A DNA stretch of 37,257 nucleotides. It comes from Rubrivivax sp. (GTDB lineage Bacteria > Pseudomonadota > Gammaproteobacteria > Burkholderiales > Burkholderiaceae_C). The stretch spans positions 1-37,257 of the forward strand of contig JAURZK010000055.1 of assembly GCA_030653505.1 (NCBI GenBank). Reading direction: 5' to 3'. The position numbers and the translations under genes are program-made. The notes below the pieces were generated by a model, which was not told the origin of the DNA, ran no database searches, and was given only the letters and a program-made list of their open reading frames with translations. The stretch's first letter is position 1; each line of letters starts with the position of its first letter. Below are positions 1-10,341 of this stretch, piece by piece.

Positions 1-206
1 CCGTTGATGTTCATCGCGTCCGAGCCGCAGACGCCCTCGCGACAGCTGCGGCGGAAGCTCAAGGAAGGGTCGACGGCCTTGAGCTTGTTCAGCGCGTCGA
101 GCAGCATGCGCTCGTTGCCGTCGAGCTCGACCTGCAGCGTCTGCATGCGCGGCTTCTCGTCGGTGTCGGGGTCGTAGCGGTAGATCTGGAAGGTGCGGAG
201 TGCCAT
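1..206 (-). CDS. sdhB: Succinate dehydrogenase iron-sulfur subunit SdhB (5' part only)
   Basis: This is the iron-sulfur subunit of complex II, which carries electrons from SdhA flavin to ubiquinone at the inner membrane. Only the first 68 codons are in the window; the rest lies to the left. The visible part begins [14 protein letters not shown] and holds the start of the plant-type ferredoxin domain, with the [2Fe-2S] ligand loop [10 protein letters not shown] (Cys55 and Cys60). The [4Fe-4S] and [3Fe-4S] cysteines would be outside. The ATG lies 17 nt downstream of the sdhA stop, so it is the last sdh gene of the visible operon. Identification is secure from the cysteine loop and operon position. 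Confidence 0.95.
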   Translation of the reverse strand, partial: MALRTFQIYRYDPDTDEKPRMQTLQVELDGNERMLLDALNKLKAVDPSLSFRRSCREGVCGSDAMNIN

Positions 207-223
207 GTGCTGCTGCCTGCGCG

Positions 224-2032
224 TCAGAAGGTACGGACCTTCGGGGGAACGGATTCCACCGTCAGCGGTTTGAGATTCACCGGCTTGTAGGCCAGCCGGT
301 TGCCATCGCTGTACCAGAGGGTGTGCTTGAGCCAGTCGTGGTCGTTGCGCCCCAGCGGGCACTCGGCGTCGTCGGCAGCACGCTCGTAGTCCTTGACGGT
401 GTGGGCGCCACGGCACTCGTGGCGGGCGGCGGCGCTGGTCATCGTGGCCTGCGCCACCTCGATCAGGTTCTCGACTTCCAGCGCCTCGATGCGGGCGGTG
501 TTGAAGACCTTGCTCTTGTCCTTCAGGTCGATGGCGGCCACACGCTCGCGGATGGCATTGATCTTGACCACGCCCTCGTCCATGATCGCCTGGGTGCGGA
601 ACACCGCGGCGTGGTTCTGCATGGTGCGGCGGATGTCGCCGGCCACGTCCTGCGCGTACTCGCCCGAGCTGCTGCCGTCGAGCCGCGCCAGCTGGGCCAG
701 CGAGCGGTCTGCCGCATCGGCAGGCAGCGGTTTGTGCGTCTTCGCGGCGGCGCCCAGCGTCTTGACGATGTGCTCGCCAGCAGACTTGCCGAAGACCAGC
801 AGGTCGAGCAGCGAGTTCGTGCCCAGCCGGTTGGCCCCGTGCACGCTGACGCAGCTGCATTCGCCCACCGCATACAGCCCACCCACGACCTCGTTGGGAA
901 CGCCGTTGTTCGGCGCCACCACCTGGCCGCTGATGTTGGTGGGCACGCCCCCCATCTGGTAGTGCAGGGTCGGCACCACGGGGATGGGTTCCTTCATGAT
1001 GTCGACGTTGGCGAAGTTGTGCCCGATCTCGAAGATGCTGGGCAGCCGCTTCATGATCGTTTCGCCGCCCAGGTGGGTCATGTCGAGGTTGATGTAGTCC
1101 TTGTTCGGGCCGCAGCCGCGGCCTTCCTTGATTTCCTGGTCCATGCAGCGGCTGACGAAATCTCGCGGCGCCAGGTCCTTCAGCGTCGGTGCGTAACGCT
1201 CCATGAAACGCTCGCCGTTGGCGTTGCGCAGGATCGCACCTTCGCCGCGGCAGCCTTCCGTCAGCAGCACGCCGGCGTTGTGCACGCCGGTGGGATGGAA
1301 CTGCCAGAACTCCATGTCCTGCAGCGGGATGCCCGCGCGTGCGGCCATGCCCAGGCCGTCGCCGGTGTTGATGAAGGCATTCGTGCTGGCCTCGTAGATG
1401 CGCCCGGCGCCGCCGGTGGCCAGCAGCGTGACCTTGGCTTCCAGGATGTAGACGTCGCCGGTCTCCATCTCGAGCGCGGTGACGCCGAGCACGTCGCCTT
1501 CGCTGTCGCGGATGAGGTCCAGCGCCATCCACTCGACGAAGAAGTTGGTGCGCGCCTTGACGTTCTGCTGGTACAGCGTGTGCAGCATGGCGTGGCCGGT
1601 GCGGTCGGCGGCGGCGCAGGCACGCTGCACGGGTTTCTCGCCGTAGTTCGCGGTGTGGCCGCCGAAGGGGCGCTGGTAGATCGTGCCGTCGGGGTTGCGG
1701 TCGAAGGGCATGCCGAAGTGCTCGAGTTCGTACACCACCTTGGGTGCTTCGCGGCACATGAACTCGATGGCGTCCTGGTCACCCAGCCAGTCGCTGCCCT
1801 TGATGGTGTCGTAGAAGTGGTAGTGCCAGTTGTCCTCGGCCATGTTGCCCAGGCTGGCGCCGATGCCGCCCTGCGCCGCCACGGTGTGCGACCGCGTCGG
1901 GAACACCTTGCTGAGCACGGCCACGTTCAGCCCGGCCAGCGACAGCCGCAGCGAGGCCTGCATGCCGGAACCACCGGCACCGACGATGACGACGTCGAAC
2001 TTGCGACGGGGAAGCGAAGTAGTGAGGGCCAC
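224..2032 (-). CDS. sdhA: Succinate dehydrogenase flavoprotein subunit SdhA
   Basis: Catalytic subunit of complex II, oxidising succinate to fumarate. A GTG start at 2032 gives 602 residues, the family length. It sits 2 nt after the sdhD stop with a GGAG 8 nt upstream, and the protein then starts [23 protein letters not shown]. Seen: the dinucleotide-binding GAGGSG near residues 18-23, the covalent-FAD segment [12 protein letters not shown] with His49, and the active-site region [14 protein letters not shown]. An upstream in-frame ATG at 2218 would add 62 residues that read through sdhD in another frame and can be discounted. It is tightly packed between sdhD and sdhB, consistent with translational coupling. 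Confidence 0.96.
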   Translation of the reverse strand: MALTTSLPRRKFDVVIVGAGGSGMQASLRLSLAGLNVAVLSKVFPTRSHTVAAQGGIGASLGNMAEDNWHYHFYDTIKGSDWLGDQDAIEFMCREAPKVVYELEHFGMPFDRNPDGTIYQRPFGGHTANYGEKPVQRACAAADRTGHAMLHTLYQQNVKARTNFFVEWMALDLIRDSEGDVLGVTALEMETGDVYILEAKVTLLATGGAGRIYEASTNAFINTGDGLGMAARAGIPLQDMEFWQFHPTGVHNAGVLLTEGCRGEGAILRNANGERFMERYAPTLKDLAPRDFVSRCMDQEIKEGRGCGPNKDYINLDMTHLGGETIMKRLPSIFEIGHNFANVDIMKEPIPVVPTLHYQMGGVPTNISGQVVAPNNGVPNEVVGGLYAVGECSCVSVHGANRLGTNSLLDLLVFGKSAGEHIVKTLGAAAKTHKPLPADAADRSLAQLARLDGSSSGEYAQDVAGDIRRTMQNHAAVFRTQAIMDEGVVKINAIRERVAAIDLKDKSKVFNTARIEALEVENLIEVAQATMTSAAARHECRGAHTVKDYERAADDAECPLGRNDHDWLKHTLWYSDGNRLAYKPVNLKPLTVESVPPKVRTF

Positions 2033-2034
2033 GT

Positions 2035-2400
2035 TCAGAGTCTCCAGAGCACTTGGATGGCCCAGCCCATGCAGCCGACGAGCCAGACGATGGTGAACAC
2101 CTGCAGCACCAGCCGCAGCGCGGCGGGCTTGACGTAGTCCATCCAGATGTCGCGCATGCCGACCCAGGCATGCCAGCCCAGCGCGATGAAGAGCACCAGC
2201 GTCAGCACCTTCATCCACTGTGCCGAGAAGATGCCGGCCCAGGCGTCGTAGCCGATGGGGCCGGTAGTGAAGAGCAACTGGGCCAGCAGCACCACCGTGA
2301 ACAAGGCCATCAGCACGGCGGTGACACGCTGGCTCAGCCAGTCGCGCATGCCGTAATGGGCGCCGGTGACGACGCGACGGGAACCGTAATTGACCGACAT
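2035..2400 (-). CDS. sdhD: Succinate dehydrogenase membrane anchor SdhD
   Basis: Small hydrophobic membrane anchor of complex II (121 residues) that, with SdhC, binds haem b and forms the ubiquinone pocket. Three hydrophobic segments are visible, roughly residues 27-48, 58-80 and 93-117. The segment LSQRVTAVLM and the DIWMDYVK motif (Asp-Tyr close to the quinone site in the family) match SdhD. The ATG at 2400 lies 11 nt after the sdhC stop. Sequence conservation in this subunit is usually low, so the call rests on the Asp-Tyr motif, the topology and the gene order sdhC-D-A-B. Confidence 0.92.
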   Translation of the reverse strand: MSVNYGSRRVVTGAHYGMRDWLSQRVTAVLMALFTVVLLAQLLFTTGPIGYDAWAGIFSAQWMKVLTLVLFIALGWHAWVGMRDIWMDYVKPAALRLVLQVFTIVWLVGCMGWAIQVLWRL

Positions 2401-2411
2401 GGCGGGCTCCC

Positions 2412-2834
2412 TCAGTACAGGCCGAAGAGCTTGGCGCCCAGCGCCACGGTGAGCAGCAGGCTCAAGGCCAGCGTGACCACGGCAGACGTTCGGCCCTGTT
2501 CCTTGGTGACGCTGTGCGTCATGTCCATCCACAGGTGGCGCACGCCGGCGATGGAGTGGTGCAGGTAGGCCCAGATCAGGCCCAGCACCACCACCTTGAC
2601 GAGCCCACCCGGCACGAAACCGATGCCGGCGCCGAAGGCGGCCGTGAAGCGTTCATAGCTGCCTTCGGAGGTGACGCTGACGTCGAAGAGCCAGATCACG
2701 AAGGGCAGCAGCATGAACATCAGGGCGCCGCTGACGCGATGCAGGATGGAGACCCAGGCTGCCAGCGGCAGGCGGTACTGCGTGGCGTCGACCAGGCGCA
2801 TGGTGCCGGGTCTGTCTCTTCTTATCTCAGCCAT
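2412..2834 (-). CDS. sdhC: Succinate dehydrogenase cytochrome b556 subunit SdhC
   Basis: Cytochrome b subunit of succinate dehydrogenase (140 residues), first gene of sdhCDAB. Seen: SILHRVSG, the conserved Ser/Arg quinone-site segment at the start of TM1; three hydrophobic segments; and YLHHSIAGVRHLWMD with the haem-ligand histidine. The start was placed at the ATG at 2834 (MAEIRRDRPG); an in-frame ATG at 2864 adds ten residues without a better ribosome site. The 119 bp between this gene and the upstream regulator must carry the operon promoter. A weak match there is a CAATAA -10 with a TTCCGC -35 at 17 bp, which I would not rely on. Confidence 0.93.
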   Translation of the reverse strand: MAEIRRDRPGTMRLVDATQYRLPLAAWVSILHRVSGALMFMLLPFVIWLFDVSVTSEGSYERFTAAFGAGIGFVPGGLVKVVVLGLIWAYLHHSIAGVRHLWMDMTHSVTKEQGRTSAVVTLALSLLLTVALGAKLFGLY

Positions 2835-2953
2835 GTCTTGTTCTCTGCTAGGAAGCCGGGGCAAAAAGCGGGGGCGAAAGTCGGGCGAAGCCGAACGAGT
2901 TTATTGCAATGCCTCAGACTTACGCGGAACTGGAACGCCCATGCTGAACCACT

Positions 2954-3721
2954 TCAGCTGAGCTCGTTGCGGTAATGGTGGGCTGCGGTGTGGTAGAGGC
3001 CGCGGCGCAGTTCGACGGGGCGGTCGCCATAGGTATAGGCCAGCCTTTCCACCGACAGCAGCGGTGTGCCCACGGGCACAGCCAGCAGCGCCGCATCATC
3101 CGCCTGCGCGGCCACGGCGCGCAGCTTTTCTTCGGCGCGGATCATGTGCACCGCAAACTGGGCCTCGAACAGACGGTACATCGGCCCGCGCCAGGCCTGC
3201 AGGCGTTCCATGGTCAGGCCCTTGAACAGCGTGCCGGGAAGCCACAGGTCGTCCAGCACCACGGGCTGCAGGTCGTCGCCCTGCGGTGCCAGCAGCAGGC
3301 GGCGCACCTGCACCGCGGCCTCGCCCACGCCCAGCGCCAGCAGGCGCGCGACCTCGGTCGGTGCCCGCATGCGGCGGCATTCGAGCAGCCGGCGCTGCAG
3401 CGCCGGAGGGCTGCCGTCGTCGGGTAGCAGGCGCAGGAAGCGGAACTGCGTGGCCTGCTCGGCGTGCGTGGCCACGAAGGTGCCCTTGCCCTGCCGGCGC
3501 ACGAGCACGTTTTCGGTGGCCAGTTCGTCGATGGCCTTGCGCACCGTGCCCTGGCTGACGCGGAAGCGCGCGGCCAGTTCCACTTCACTGGGTATGGCCT
3601 GCCCGGGCAGCCACTCGCCGCCCTCCAGCCCCTTCAGCAGCAGCGCCTTGATCTGCTGGTAGAGCGGGCTGAACGCCGGCGCCTGGGGCACGGGCGCTGC
3701 AGGTGCGGTGACGGCAGACAT
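2954..3721 (-). CDS. GntR-family regulator, HutC subfamily (UTRA effector domain)
   Basis: Transcription factor of 255 residues. The N-terminal winged helix-turn-helix (about residues 18-85) shows the GntR hallmarks PSEVELAARFRVSQGTVRKA and a wing ending RRQGKGTFVA. The C-terminal half (about 105-250) has the layout of a UTRA ligand-binding domain, including LSVERLAYTYGDRPVELRRG. HutC-type regulators usually bind a small metabolite and repress neighbours. The gene lies upstream of sdhC in the same direction and diverges from mdh, so control of both TCA genes is a reasonable inference; the ligand cannot be read from sequence. A candidate operator lies 22 bp upstream of its start. Confidence 0.9.
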   Translation of the reverse strand: MSAVTAPAAPVPQAPAFSPLYQQIKALLLKGLEGGEWLPGQAIPSEVELAARFRVSQGTVRKAIDELATENVLVRRQGKGTFVATHAEQATQFRFLRLLPDDGSPPALQRRLLECRRMRAPTEVARLLALGVGEAAVQVRRLLLAPQGDDLQPVVLDDLWLPGTLFKGLTMERLQAWRGPMYRLFEAQFAVHMIRAEEKLRAVAAQADDAALLAVPVGTPLLSVERLAYTYGDRPVELRRGLYHTAAHHYRNELS

Positions 3722-3742
3722 GCGGCCATTGTCCTACAGACA

Positions 3743-3763
3743 GTCTTGCATAAGACATAAGAC
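3743..3763. promoter_or_regulatory. Candidate operator of the GntR/HutC regulator
   Basis: The divergent gntR-mdh region holds an inverted repeat GTCTT-GCAT-AAGAC (3743-3756), immediately followed by a second copy of its right arm, so that ATAAGAC occurs twice in tandem (3750-3756 and 3757-3763). HutC-subfamily operators such as those of NagR/DasR carry GTCT...AGAC half-sites, so this is a reasonable site for the divergent regulator. The spacing between half-sites here (6 bp) is wider than in those examples. The site is inferred from sequence only. Confidence 0.5.
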
Positions 3764-3778
3764 ATGCGTCAGGGTCGC

Positions 3779-3792
3779 TTGACTAGAATCAA
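3779..3792 (+). promoter_or_regulatory. FNR/ANR-type box upstream of mdh
   Basis: TTGAC-TAGA-ATCAA matches the FNR/ANR consensus TTGAT-N4-ATCAA at nine of ten defined positions. Its centre (3785.5) is 72 nt upstream of the mdh ATG. With class II spacing (-41.5) the transcript would start near 3827, and a -10-like TATCGT lies at 3814-3819, the expected place. Caveat: TAGAAT inside the box could itself be read as a -10 hexamer, although I find no partner -35 for it. Confidence 0.4.
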
Positions 3793-3857
3793 AGCCCCTT
3801 CGACGGCACTGCCTATCGTTGCCGTCTTCGACCCCCAACACGACCCAGGAGACCCCC

Positions 3858-4844
3858 ATGTCCAAGAAGCCCGTACGCGTAGCCGTGACCGGTGCTGCCG
3901 GCCAGATCGGTTATGCCCTGCTGTTCCGCATCGCCAGCGGCGAGATGCTGGGCAAGGACCAACCGGTCATCCTGCAGTTGCTGGAAGTGCCCGTGGAAGG
4001 CCCGCAGAAGGCGCTGCGCGGCGTGATGATGGAACTCGAAGACTGCGCCTTCCCGTTGCTGCACGGCATGCAGGCGCACGGCGACCCGATGCTCGCCTTC
4101 AAGGACGTCGACTACGCGCTGCTCGTCGGCTCGATGCCACGCAAGGCCGGCATGGAACGCGCCGAACTGCTGAACATCAACGGCAAGATCTTCATCGGCC
4201 AGGGCCAGGCGCTCGACGCGGCGGCCAGCCGCGACGTCAAGGTGCTTGTGGTGGGCAACCCGGCCAACACCAACGCCTGGATCGCGATGAAGAGCGCGCC
4301 CGGCCTGCCACGCGAGAACTTCACCGCCATGCTGCGCCTGGACCACAACCGTGCGCTGTCGCAGATTGCTGCGAAGACCGGCAAGCCGGTGGCCAGCATC
4401 AAGAACCTGGCCGTCTGGGGCAATCACAGCCCGACCATGTACGCCGACTACCGCTTCGCCACCATCGATGGCGCCAGCGTCAAGGACATGATCCACGACC
4501 ACGCCTGGAACAAGGACGTCTTCCTGCCCACGGTGGGCAAGCGCGTCGCGGCCATCATCGAGGCGCGCGGCCTGTCCAGCGCCGCCAGCGCGGCCAACGC
4601 CGCCATCGACCACATGCGCGACTGGGCGCTGGGCACCAACGGCGGCTGGGTGACGATGGGCGTACCCAGCAACGGCGAGTACGGCATCCCGAAGGGCACG
4701 ATGTTCGGCTACCCGGTCACCACTGAAGGTGGCAAGTACAGAATAGTCGAAGGCCTGGCCATCGACGAGTTCAGCCAGGGCTGCATAGACAAGACCCTGG
4801 CCGAGCTGGTGGCCGAGCAGGAAGGCGTGAAGCACCTGCTCTGA
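3858..4844 (+). CDS. mdh: Malate dehydrogenase (NAD-dependent)
   Basis: Cytoplasmic TCA enzyme converting malate and NAD+ to oxaloacetate and NADH; 328 residues, the length of the longer bacterial/cytosolic-type Mdh. Seen: the Rossmann glycine motif TGAAGQIG (residues 11-18), the substrate arginine loop [21 protein letters not shown], and the catalytic histidine in [11 protein letters not shown] (His190). The ATG at 3858 is preceded by AGGAGACCCCC. The gene is divergent from the GntR regulator and followed by two hairpins, the second a proper terminator, so it is probably monocistronic. Identification is firm. Confidence 0.97.
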   Translation: MSKKPVRVAVTGAAGQIGYALLFRIASGEMLGKDQPVILQLLEVPVEGPQKALRGVMMELEDCAFPLLHGMQAHGDPMLAFKDVDYALLVGSMPRKAGMERAELLNINGKIFIGQGQALDAAASRDVKVLVVGNPANTNAWIAMKSAPGLPRENFTAMLRLDHNRALSQIAAKTGKPVASIKNLAVWGNHSPTMYADYRFATIDGASVKDMIHDHAWNKDVFLPTVGKRVAAIIEARGLSSAASAANAAIDHMRDWALGTNGGWVTMGVPSNGEYGIPKGTMFGYPVTTEGGKYRIVEGLAIDEFSQGCIDKTLAELVAEQEGVKHLL

Positions 4845-4852
4845 GCCCGCGC

Positions 4853-4877
4853 GTGCAAGCCCGACAAGGGCTTGCAC
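4853..4877 (+). other. Hairpin just after mdh, no T-tract
   Basis: A perfect 10-bp stem, GTGCAAGCCC / GGGCTTGCAC, with loop GACAA begins 9 nt after the mdh stop codon. No run of T follows, so it is not an intrinsic terminator by itself. It may protect the mRNA 3' end upstream of the terminator at 4948. Confidence 0.5.
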
Positions 4878-4947
4878 GGCAGGCGTTGGCCCGAACGCGA
4901 TTTCACGCGCGAGGGCTGAGCGGCGCTGGTTGCACCCGGTGACAAGG

Positions 4948-4974
4948 AGGGCCCCGCACGGGGCCCTTTTTCTT
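4948..4974 (+). terminator. Rho-independent terminator of mdh
   Basis: A perfect 8-bp GC stem, AGGGCCCC / GGGGCCCT, with loop GCAC is followed directly by TTTTCTT. It lies about 100 nt after the mdh stop and 11 nt before the GTG of the next gene. Confidence 0.85.
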
Positions 4975-4985
4975 GGGGGATCATC

Positions 4986-6031
4986 GTGGCCGTATTACCC
5001 TTGCGCCCCATGACCACCCCGCCCTCACCTCGTGTCGCCCTGTTCGACCCCGAAGAGCCCGCCGGCACGCCACTGCCGGTCTGCGACCACTACGCAGGCA
5101 CCGAGGCGCTGATGCGCAAGAGCCTGGCGCTGCAGGCCGAACTCGGGCCCGTCTTCGACATCACGCTCGACGGCGAGGACGGCGCCCCCGTGGGCGGCGA
5201 GATCGAGCACGCGCAACTCATCGCCGAACTGGTGATGTCCGCCGGTAACCGGCACGGCCGCATCGGCGCGCGTGTGCTGCCCTTTTCGCACCCCAAGTTC
5301 GAGGAGATGCTCGACACCGTGATCGCCGGCGCGGGCAGCCGCCTGGCCTACCTGATGGTGCCCAAGCCACGCGGCGTGGCCGACGTGCAGCGCGCCGCAC
5401 GTGCACTCGACGAGGCGCTGGCCCGCGCCGGCCTGCCCCGCGCGCTGCCGATGCATTCGCTGATCGAGACCCATGGCGCGCTGCTCGAGGTGGCGCAGAT
5501 CGCCGCCCACCCGCGCATCGAGTCGCTCAGCTTCGGTCTCATGGACTTCGTCTCGGCGCACCGCGGCGCCATTCCCTACACCGCCATGAGCGCCAAGGGG
5601 CAGTTCCTGCACCCGCTGGTGCTGCGCGCCAAGGTCGAGATCGCCGCCGCTTGCCACGCCTTTGCCAAGACACCTTCGCACTGCGTGGTGACCGAGTTCA
5701 AGGACCAGAAGGCACTCCTGGCCGCCGCCGAACGCGCCTGCCGCGAGTTCGGCTACACGCGCATGTGGAGCATCCATCCGGGGCAGGTGCGCACCATCGT
5801 CGACGCGTTTTCGCCCACCGCCGCCGAGGTCGACCAGGCCATCGATATCGTCACCGCCGCGCAGGCCGCGGCCTGGGCGCCGATACGCCACGACGACCGC
5901 CTGCATGACCGCGCCAGCTACCGCTACTTCTGGCAGGTGATCGAGCGCGCCCACCGCACCGACCCCGTGCACGGCCTGCCCGCCGAACTGCGCCTGGCCT
6001 GGTTTCCCCCTGGACCCGCACACGCCGCCGA

Positions 6032-6035
<4 letters not shown>
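4986..6035 (+). CDS. HpcH/HpaI aldolase / citrate lyase beta (CitE)-like CoA-ester lyase
   Basis: TIM-barrel lyase of the CitE-like group (349 residues from the GTG start). Members cleave or form malyl-, citramalyl- or related CoA esters with Mg2+. Seen: FDITLDGEDGAPVGGEI (acidic metal-site segment), MPKPRGVADV-type strand (YLMVPKPRGVADVQ), the metal-binding LIETHGALLEV, and the C-terminal WSIHPGQV typical of CitE-like enzymes. No citDF partners are nearby, so it is not part of citrate lyase. The GTG at 4986 has GGGGGA 5 nt upstream; the ATG at 5010 (MTTPPSPRVALFDP) is a good alternative, nearer the usual start, but lacks a ribosome site. It overlaps the next gene by 4 nt (ATGA). Substrate unknown. 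Confidence 0.85.
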
Positions 6036-7951
<1,916 letters not shown>

Positions 7952-7970
7952 CGGCCCTGTTCGTTCGCCT

Positions 7971-10304
7971 GTGAAACAGCGCGGTTTCATCGTCCTGACC
8001 AGCCTGCTGCTGGCCGCGCTGGCGCTGCTGGCGGTGGCCGCGCTGGCGCTGGGCATCGCGGTGGCCTGGTACTGGAACGACCTGCCGCCGCTGGACAAGG
8101 CCACCGACTACCGGCCGCGCCAGCACCTGCAGGTGTTGACCGCCGACGGCGCCGAGATCGCGCAGTTCGGCAGCGAGCGGCGCATCTTCGTGCCCATCGC
8201 CTTGACACCGCAGCGCCTGAAGCAGGCCGTGCTGGCCACCGAGGACGCCGATTTCTACGCCCACGCAGGCATCAGCTGGCGCGGGCTGGCGCGCGCCATG
8301 GTGGCCAACCTCAGCGGCGGGGTGCCGCAAGGTGCATCCACCATCACGCAGCAGGTGGCGCGCACCTTCTTCCTGTCGACGCGGCGCACGCCCGAACGCA
8401 AGATCAAGGAAGCGGTGCTGGCGCTGCAACTGGAACGGGAGCTCAACAAGGACCAGATCCTCGAGCTCTACTTCAACCAGATCTACCTCGGCCAGCGCGC
8501 CTACGGCTTCGGCGCCGCGGCGCAGGTCTACTTCGGCAAGACGCTGGAACAGTTGACCTTGGCCGAGACCGCGATGCTCGCCGGCCTGCCGCAGAACCCC
8601 ATCCACGCCAACCCCGTCAGCAGCGTCGCGCGGGCCCAGCAGCGCCAGGTGTGGGTGCTGTCACGCATGCTGAAGACGGGCGCCATCGACGCCGGCGAAC
8701 ACGCCGTGGCGCTGGCCGAGCCGCTGCAGATGCGGCGCCAGAAGTTCGTCGACGTCGACGCCCAGCACGTGGCCGAAATGGCGCGCCTGGCCGTCGTCGA
8801 ACGCCTGGGCGAGAAGGCCTACACCGAGGGTGTGCGTGTCTTCACCAGCCTGCGCGCCGACGAGCAGCGTGCCGCCCACGCCGCGTTGCGCCGCGCCGTG
8901 CTGGCGCACGAACGCAAGCAGCCCTGGCGCGGCCCCGAGGATTTCGAGAAGCTGCCCGACCACCCGGACCAGGCCGCACGCGCCGCCGCGCTGGCGCTGA
9001 AGGACCAGCGCGACGACGAGGACCTGCGCGTGGCGATCGTGCTGGCCGCCGGCCCGGCCGAGATCAGCGCCCGGCTGGCCAGCGGCGAGACCGTCTCCGT
9101 TCGCGGCGACAGCCTGCGCCGCGTGCAGCGCGCGTTGCTGCCGCAGGCGCCCGCCCACCTGGCACTGCGCCGCGGTGCCATCGTGCGCCTGCTTGCCCAG
9201 CCGCGCGGCAAGGGCGTCGAATGGCAGCTGGCACAGTGGCCGCAGGCCGATGCGGCCTTCGTGGCACTCGACCCGGCCACCGGCCGGGTGCGCGCGCTCG
9301 TTGGCGGCTTCGACTTCAACCGCCAGCAGTTCAACCACGTCACGAGCGCGCAGCGCCAGCCGGGCAGCGCCTTCAAGCCTTTCCTGTACTCGGCCGCACT
9401 CGAACACGGCGTGATGCCCGAGACGCTGGTCAACGACGCGCCGCTCGCTGACGACGGCAACGGTGACAACGGCAACGGCACCCCCGAGCTGCGCCCCGGC
9501 GCCTGGAACCCGAAGAACAGCGACGACCGCTACGACGGCGAGATCACCTTGCGCGAAGGATTGGTGCGCAGCAAGAACCTGGTCAGCATCCGCCTGCTGC
9601 AGCACGTCGGCCTGGGCCCGGCGCGCGAGTGGATGGCGCGCTTCGGCTTCGACATGGCGCAGCAGCCGCAGAACATGACACTGGCGCTGGGCAGCGGCAG
9701 CACCACGCCGCTGCAGATGGCGCAGGCCTATGCGGCCTTCGCCAACGGCGGCCACCGCGTCACGCCGGTGCTCATCGAACGCATCGTCGACGCCCAGGGC
9801 CAGGTGCTGTTCGAGGCGCCGCCACCGGCCGCCCTGGACGAGGGCACACGCGTGCTGCCCGAGCGCAACGTCTTCGTCGTCAACACGCTGCTGCGCGACG
9901 TCACGCAGCGCGGCACGGCCGCGCGCGCCCAGGCCACGCTGAAGCGGCCCGACCTCTACGGCAAGACCGGCACCACGAACGATGCCGTCGACGCCTGGTT
10001 TGCCGGCTGGGCGCCGGGCGTGGTGGGCGTGGCGTGGATGGGCTACGACGACCCACGCAGCCTGGGCGAAGGCGAGTCGGGCGGCGGCCTGGCGCTGCCG
10101 ATCTGGATCGACAGCATGGCGCGTGCGCTGCGCGGCGTGCCGGTGCAGGCGTTGACACCTCCCGAGGGCGTGGTGGCCGTGGGCGACGACTGGCGGTTTG
10201 CCGAGTTCGCCGAAGGCGGTTTCGTGACGCGGGTGGGGGCGCCAGTGACGATCACCTCCGACCCCGCACTGCCCGCCAGCGCTGCGGCGTCGTCGCCGCG
10301 CTGA
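7971..10304 (+). CDS. mrcA: Penicillin-binding protein 1A, bifunctional transglycosylase/transpeptidase
   Basis: Class A PBP that polymerises and cross-links peptidoglycan in the periplasm (777 residues). Seen: an N-terminal membrane anchor (about residues 7-33); a GT51 glycosyltransferase domain with EDADFYAHAG (catalytic Glu91) and GASTITQQVAR; an OB-like insert (about 300-430) typical of PBP1A; and a transpeptidase domain with SAFK (Ser466, Lys469), SKN (534-536) and KTGTT (665-669). The GTG start at 7971 follows cpdB by 19 nt and has no clear ribosome site, but it places the hydrophobic anchor correctly. The gene is convergent with exonuclease I, 37 nt away. mrcA/ponA naming is by family; this species may have several paralogues. 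Confidence 0.93.
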   Translation: MKQRGFIVLTSLLLAALALLAVAALALGIAVAWYWNDLPPLDKATDYRPRQHLQVLTADGAEIAQFGSERRIFVPIALTPQRLKQAVLATEDADFYAHAGISWRGLARAMVANLSGGVPQGASTITQQVARTFFLSTRRTPERKIKEAVLALQLERELNKDQILELYFNQIYLGQRAYGFGAAAQVYFGKTLEQLTLAETAMLAGLPQNPIHANPVSSVARAQQRQVWVLSRMLKTGAIDAGEHAVALAEPLQMRRQKFVDVDAQHVAEMARLAVVERLGEKAYTEGVRVFTSLRADEQRAAHAALRRAVLAHERKQPWRGPEDFEKLPDHPDQAARAAALALKDQRDDEDLRVAIVLAAGPAEISARLASGETVSVRGDSLRRVQRALLPQAPAHLALRRGAIVRLLAQPRGKGVEWQLAQWPQADAAFVALDPATGRVRALVGGFDFNRQQFNHVTSAQRQPGSAFKPFLYSAALEHGVMPETLVNDAPLADDGNGDNGNGTPELRPGAWNPKNSDDRYDGEITLREGLVRSKNLVSIRLLQHVGLGPAREWMARFGFDMAQQPQNMTLALGSGSTTPLQMAQAYAAFANGGHRVTPVLIERIVDAQGQVLFEAPPPAALDEGTRVLPERNVFVVNTLLRDVTQRGTAARAQATLKRPDLYGKTGTTNDAVDAWFAGWAPGVVGVAWMGYDDPRSLGEGESGGGLALPIWIDSMARALRGVPVQALTPPEGVVAVGDDWRFAEFAEGGFVTRVGAPVTITSDPALPASAAASSPR

Positions 10305-10341
10305 TGCCGACGGGCGTGCGCAGCTGCGCAGCGCCGACGGG

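Noticed and set aside
200..2137. Long open frame antisense to sdhA (645 codons)
   Set aside because: Mirror frame produced by GC-rich codon use opposite a certain gene; the translation is Val/His/Arg-rich with no recognisable domain.
10317..10330. Palindrome TGCGCAGCTGCGCA between the mrcA and sbcB stops, flanked by GCCGACGGG on both sides
   Set aside because: Too short a stem with no usable loop and no T-tract; likely chance in GC-rich sequence, so not called a terminator.
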